From DP-19 sp036496285 (GTDB taxonomy: Bacteria > Desulfobacterota > Binatia > UTPRO1): a stretch of 64,000 nt of DNA. The notes beneath the pieces are model-generated. The model searched no databases, was not told where the DNA came from, and was given only the letters and a program-made list of their open reading frames with translations. Of this stretch, positions 60,480 through 64,000 are shown piece by piece. The DNA is taken from assembly GCA_036496285.1 (NCBI GenBank), contig DASXLI010000114.1:1-64000 (forward strand), in the 5' to 3' direction. The translations under genes were made by a program, and so were the position numbers. Each line of letters starts with the position of its first letter. Position 1 is the stretch's first letter.

Positions 60480-61121
60480 CTGGCCAATGCATCGACGACA
60501 TCGGGCGCACTGATCACCGTCGAGGGAGTCGACGGCGCGGGCAAGAGCACGCAGGTCGGGCTGCTCGCGCGGCACCTGCGGGCACGTGGCTGCGACGTCG
60601 TCACCACGCGCGAGCCTGGGGCCACCCCGCTCGGCCGCGAGATCCGCCGTCTGCTGCTCGAGTCGGACACGGAGCTCGACCCGATGGCCGAGCTGCTCCT
60701 CTTCCTCGCCGACCGCGTCGAGCACGTGCAGCGCGTGATCCGCCCCGCGATCGCCGCCGGCGCGATCGTCCTCTGCGACCGCTTTTCCGACTCGACCGTC
60801 GCCTACCAGGGGTACGGACGGAACGGCGACGTCGCCCGGGTGCGGCGCTGGGACGCGGAGACCCGCGACGGCGTCACACCGGATCTGACGTTGCTGCTCG
60901 ACTGTCCGGTCGGCGTCGCCGCGGCGCGCCTCGAGAACGCCGCCGACCGCTATCACGCGCTCGACGGCGCCTACCACGAGCGCGTACGCGCCGCCTTCCT
61001 CGCGCTCGCGGAGGCCGAGCCGGCGCGCATGCGCCGCGTCGACGCCAGTGCCGACATCGCCCGCGTGCGCGACGCGATGGCCACGATCGTCGACGCCTGG
61101 CTGGCGGAGCGCGGACGATGA
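60480..61121 (+). CDS. tmk: thymidylate kinase, apparent CTG start
   Basis: Tmk phosphorylates dTMP to dTDP. The protein reads LANASTTSGALITVEGVDGA then GKSTQ (P-loop), TREPGATPLGREIR, the DRF motif CDRFSDSTVAYQG and a LID region, about 213 residues. Between the in-frame TAG at 60450 and the P-loop there is no ATG, GTG or TTG; CTG at 60480 (with GGGGG at 60468-60472) or CTG at 60510 are the only near-cognate choices. The stop overlaps holB (ATGA). The gene is clearly present; only its start is uncertain. Confidence 0.88.
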   Translation: MANASTTSGALITVEGVDGAGKSTQVGLLARHLRARGCDVVTTREPGATPLGREIRRLLLESDTELDPMAELLLFLADRVEHVQRVIRPAIAAGAIVLCDRFSDSTVAYQGYGRNGDVARVRRWDAETRDGVTPDLTLLLDCPVGVAAARLENAADRYHALDGAYHERVRAAFLALAEAEPARMRRVDASADIARVRDAMATIVDAWLAERGR

Positions 61122-62167
61122 CGGCCGCACGCAAGCCGCCCGAGCGCGGTAAGCCGGCGCCGCGACCGCGGCGCGAGGCGCCCGCGCCCGCCCGTGCGCT
61201 GCGCTTCGCCGACCTCCGCGGTCAGGAGCGCGCCATCGGCTTCCTGCGGCGCGGCTGGAAGAGCGGCCGCCTGGCGCACGCCCTCCTCTTTGCCGGCCCG
61301 GCCGGTGTCGGCAAGTTCGCGACCGCGCGCGCGCTGGCGCTCGGGCTGCACTGCGAGGTCGCCCCGTTCGAGGCGTGCGGCGCCTGCGACGCCTGCCGCA
61401 CCATCGCGGCGGGCACCCACCCCGACGTACACGTCGTCAGTGGACCGGCCGAGGACCGACGCGACATCTCGATCGAGCAGGTGCGCGAGCTGCAGCGCGA
61501 ACTCGGCTTCCGCTCGATGAGCGCGCACCCGAAGGTCGGGATCGTGAACGACGCCGACCGCCTCACCCTGCAAGCGCAGAACGCGCTGTTGAAGACGCTC
61601 GAGGAGCCGGGCGGGCACACGGTGCTGATCCTGGTCGCGGTGAACGCGGCCGTGCTGACCCCGACCATCCTGTCGCGGTGCCAGCGGGTGAGCTTCGATC
61701 CCCTCCCCGTGGACGACGTCGTCGCGATCCTCGAGGCCCACGGGCGCCCGGCCGCGGAGGCACGGGCGCTCGCCGCGTTCGCCGAGGGCAGCGTCGGGCA
61801 GGCGCTCGGCCTCGACCAGGACTTCTTCGCGCGCAGCCGCCCCGAGATCCTCCGGCGCCTCGCCGAGGCGCGCCGTGGCGGCTTCAAGGCGATCGCCGAT
61901 CTCGCGCAGACGCTCTCGACCGAGCACAAGGACCTCGGCCAGGTGCTGAGCGTGATCGCGTCCTGGTATCGCGACCTGCTGCGTCGCGGCGTCCTCGGCG
62001 CCGAGACGGAGCTGCACAACGCCGACCTCGCGGCGCAGATGCCCACCCCGTCGGCCGCGGCCGCGCTTCGCAATCTCGAGATCACGTATGGTACGATGAC
62101 GGCGTTGCGTCAGAATGCCAACCGCAACCTGACCTTGATCCGCATGCTGCTCGAGCTCAGCAACTGA
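61118..62167 (+). CDS. holB: DNA polymerase III delta-prime subunit
   Basis: HolB is part of the clamp loader. The 349-residue protein has a basic, Pro/Arg-rich N-terminus, FADLRGQERAIGFLRRGW, Walker A GPAGVGKFATARA, a zinc cluster (CGACDACRT), NDADRLTLQAQNALLKTLEE and the SRCQ element of delta-prime proteins. It overlaps tmk by four bases, the usual tmk-holB order in many bacteria. ricT follows after six bases. Confidence 0.92.
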   Translation: MTAARKPPERGKPAPRPRREAPAPARALRFADLRGQERAIGFLRRGWKSGRLAHALLFAGPAGVGKFATARALALGLHCEVAPFEACGACDACRTIAAGTHPDVHVVSGPAEDRRDISIEQVRELQRELGFRSMSAHPKVGIVNDADRLTLQAQNALLKTLEEPGGHTVLILVAVNAAVLTPTILSRCQRVSFDPLPVDDVVAILEAHGRPAAEARALAAFAEGSVGQALGLDQDFFARSRPEILRRLAEARRGGFKAIADLAQTLSTEHKDLGQVLSVIASWYRDLLRRGVLGAETELHNADLAAQMPTPSAAAALRNLEITYGTMTALRQNANRNLTLIRMLLELSN

Positions 62168-62173
62168 CCCGCG

Positions 62174-63019
62174 ATGGAACCCACCGGCGAGAGCCTTCCC
62201 GAGCGATTCACCCCGGCCGCCGCCAGCGTGGAGGTCACGTTCCGGACGGCCGGCAAGCTCTTCGAGTTCGACGCGGCCGGCCTGAGCCTGGAGCGCGGTG
62301 ACCTCGTCGTCGTCGAGAACGAGCGCGGCGTCGCGCTCGGCACCGTGGCGCGCGCGCCGCGCGCCGTCCCGGCGGCGGGCGACCGGCCGCCCAAGGTGCT
62401 GCGCAAGGCCGACGCCCGCGACGTCGCCCGGCTCGAGGCCAATTGCCAACGCGAGCGGGACGCGCGCCGGATGTGCCTGACCCGCATCCGCGAGCGCCAG
62501 CTCTCGATGAAGCTCGTGCAGGTCGAGTATCTCTTCGACGCCAGCAAGGCGGTCTTCTACTTCTGCGCCGAGGGGCGGGTCGATTTCCGCGAGCTCGTCC
62601 GCGATCTGGCACAGGCGCTGCACACCCGCATCGAGATGAAGCAGATCGGCGCCCGCGACGAGACCAAGCTCGTCGGCGGCGTCGGGCCGTGCGGCCGCGA
62701 GCTCTGCTGCTCCACCTGGCTGCGCGAGTTCCAGGCGGTCTCGGTGAAGATGGCCAAGGAGCAAGGCTTGTCGCTCAACCCGTCGAAGCTCTCGGGCATG
62801 TGCGGCCGCCTGAAATGCTGCCTGCGCTACGAGTACGACACCTACCTCGAGATGCGCCGCGGCCTGCCGAAGGTCGGCGCCGTCGTCACCTCGGTCAAGG
62901 GCGACGGCGAGGTCGTGCGGCAGAACGTGCTGCGCCAGACGGCGATCGTGCGGCGCACCGACGACGGCGTCGAGGTAGAGGTCACGCTCGAAGATCTCGT
63001 CCAGAAGCGTGCCGAGTAG
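62174..63019 (+). CDS. ricT: PSP1 domain protein RicT (YaaT)
   Basis: RicT is part of the RicAFT complex that binds iron-sulfur clusters and influences RNA processing in Bacillus; in other phyla its role is less known. The 281-residue protein has the PSP1 domain (LVQVEYLFDASKAVFYFCAE, FRELVRDLAQALHTRIEMKQ) and the family cysteines CGRELCCSTWL and CGRLKCCLRYEY. The order tmk-holB-ricT-metG is a well-known conserved set. Its stop overlaps metG by 11 bases. Confidence 0.9.
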   Translation: MEPTGESLPERFTPAAASVEVTFRTAGKLFEFDAAGLSLERGDLVVVENERGVALGTVARAPRAVPAAGDRPPKVLRKADARDVARLEANCQRERDARRMCLTRIRERQLSMKLVQVEYLFDASKAVFYFCAEGRVDFRELVRDLAQALHTRIEMKQIGARDETKLVGGVGPCGRELCCSTWLREFQAVSVKMAKEQGLSLNPSKLSGMCGRLKCCLRYEYDTYLEMRRGLPKVGAVVTSVKGDGEVVRQNVLRQTAIVRRTDDGVEVEVTLEDLVQKRAE

Positions 63020-64000
63020 CGCCGCCCGCGCGCCGGGGCAGAACGGCGCCGCGGCGTCCCGCCGCGTCTACATCACGACGCCGCTCTACTACGTGAACGC
63101 CGAGCCGCACCTCGGCTCCGCCTACACGATCCTCATCTGCGACACGATGGCGCGCTTCCACCGCCAGCGCGGTACCGAGACGTACTTCCTCACCGGCACC
63201 GACGAGCACGGCGACAAGATCGCGCAGGCGGCCGAGGCCGCGGGCGAGCCGCCGAAGGCGTACGCCGACCGCATCAGCGACGCGTTCCGCTCCACGTGGG
63301 AGGCCTGCGGCCTCACCTACGACCGTTTCATCCGCACCACCGACCCCGACCACGTGCGCACCGTGCGGGACATCCTGCAGCAGGTCTACGACGCCGGCGA
63401 CATCTACTTCAGCAAGTACGGCGGCCTCTACTGCACGGGCTGCGAGCGCTTCTACACCGAGAAGGAGTTGGTCGACGGCCGTTGCCCCGACCACCGCACG
63501 ACGCCCGATTGGATCGAGGAGGAGAACTACTTCTTCCGCATGAGCAGGTACCAGGAGCGCCTCGTCGCCGCGCTCCAGGAGCGTCCCGAGCTGGTGCGCC
63601 CCGAGCGCTACCGGAACGAGGTGCTCGCCATGCTGCGCGAGCCGCTCGAGGACCTCTGCATCTCGCGGCCGAAGACGCGCCTCACCTGGGGAATCGAGCT
63701 GCCGTTCGACGACCGCTTCGTCACCTACGTCTGGTTCGACGCCCTGATCAACTACGTCACCGCGGTACGCGAGCTCGGCGCGGAGCGCTTTGCGGCGCTC
63801 TGGCCGGTCGCGAACCACTTCATCGCCAAGGACATCCTGAAGCCGCACGCCGTCTACTGGCCCACCATGCTCATGGCGGCGGGCCTGCCGCTCTACCAGC
63901 ACCTCAACGTCCACGGCTACTGGACGGTGAACGGCGACAAGATGTCGAAGAGCCTCGGCAACGTCGTCCGCCCGCTCGAGATGAAGGACCGCTACGGCAT
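63009..64000 (+). CDS. metG: methionyl-tRNA synthetase, N-terminal part (runs off the window)
   Basis: This class I synthetase is open from GTG 63009 to the window edge, about 330 residues. It has RRVYITTPLYYVNAEPHLGS with the HIGH-equivalent PHLG, the single-zinc knuckle CTGCERFYTEKELVDGRCPD followed by H, and the GDKMSKSLGNVV loop near the edge. A 19-residue Ala/Arg-rich leader precedes the core. It overlaps the ricT stop, suggesting coupling. Confidence 0.94.
   Translation, partial: MPSSAARAPGQNGAAASRRVYITTPLYYVNAEPHLGSAYTILICDTMARFHRQRGTETYFLTGTDEHGDKIAQAAEAAGEPPKAYADRISDAFRSTWEACGLTYDRFIRTTDPDHVRTVRDILQQVYDAGDIYFSKYGGLYCTGCERFYTEKELVDGRCPDHRTTPDWIEEENYFFRMSRYQERLVAALQERPELVRPERYRNEVLAMLREPLEDLCISRPKTRLTWGIELPFDDRFVTYVWFDALINYVTAVRELGAERFAALWPVANHFIAKDILKPHAVYWPTMLMAAGLPLYQHLNVHGYWTVNGDKMSKSLGNVVRPLEMKDRYG

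Noticed and set aside
60684..61121. tmk starting at ATG 60684
   Set aside because: This would remove the P-loop and the TREPG segment, both encoded in frame just upstream.

Overview
The window is a dense, very GC-rich bacterial chromosome segment of mostly housekeeping genes on both strands. I see no rRNA, tRNA, CRISPR array, insertion sequence or phage gene. A sigma-54-controlled type IV pilus locus, c-type cytochromes, DUF1329/LolA-like/DUF1302-like outer-envelope proteins and secreted proteins with a Cys-rich module point to a Gram-negative, deltaproteobacteria-like lineage. My best guess is Candidatus Binatia (Binatota / Desulfobacterota_B); this is inference from gene content, not a placement. 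Two apparent single-base frameshifts suggest a draft or metagenome assembly.

Layout. 1-8369 (minus): a compact run alr-purH-purD-purE-tsaC-DUF1015-moxR, then a plus-strand DUF5658-like gene and the start of a CoxE-like VWA gene. 8454-10118 (plus): thiS-thiG-thiE. 10150-15872 (minus): a three-gene secreted redox operon made of a beta-helix protein, a pentaheme cytochrome and a monoheme protein, linked by a Cys-rich module. 16125-20725 (plus): two LolA-like proteins, a DUF1302-like barrel and a hydrolase/cyclase fusion. 20774-26484 (minus): DJ-1/PfpI protein, GlxA regulator, UbiB-like kinase and a divergent membrane pyrophosphatase. 26789-27406: a frameshifted small secreted protein and a candidate small RNA. 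27463-35346 (minus): grpE-dnaK-dnaJ-thiL-corC-corC-larB. 35526-44626 (plus): recO, a sensor kinase, a frameshifted DUF1329 gene, glyS, ppdK with a basic tail, and aroE.

45060-60375 is the type IV pilus locus: pilB, pilT, pilC, a PilS-like sensor fused directly to a sigma-54 activator, two nearly identical tandem major pilins, a polytopic membrane protein, pilD, a second large membrane protein on the other strand, minor pilins (fimT/pilV/pilW/pilX-like) and a CheY-like regulator. Both pilins have a perfect -24/-12 promoter with an AATTTGTCA[G/C]CG box at the same distance upstream, and both end in matching hairpin terminators. The membrane-bound activator next door is the obvious candidate to drive them. 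60480-64000 (plus): tmk (apparent CTG start), holB, ricT and the start of metG.

Most interesting points: the one-component pilus regulator and its promoters; the Cys-rich module shared by three secreted proteins of different fold; the orphan small-RNA unit at 27252-27406; the basic tail on PPDK; a hydrolase/cyclase fusion lacking the nucleophile serine; and non-canonical or frameshifted coding sequences.
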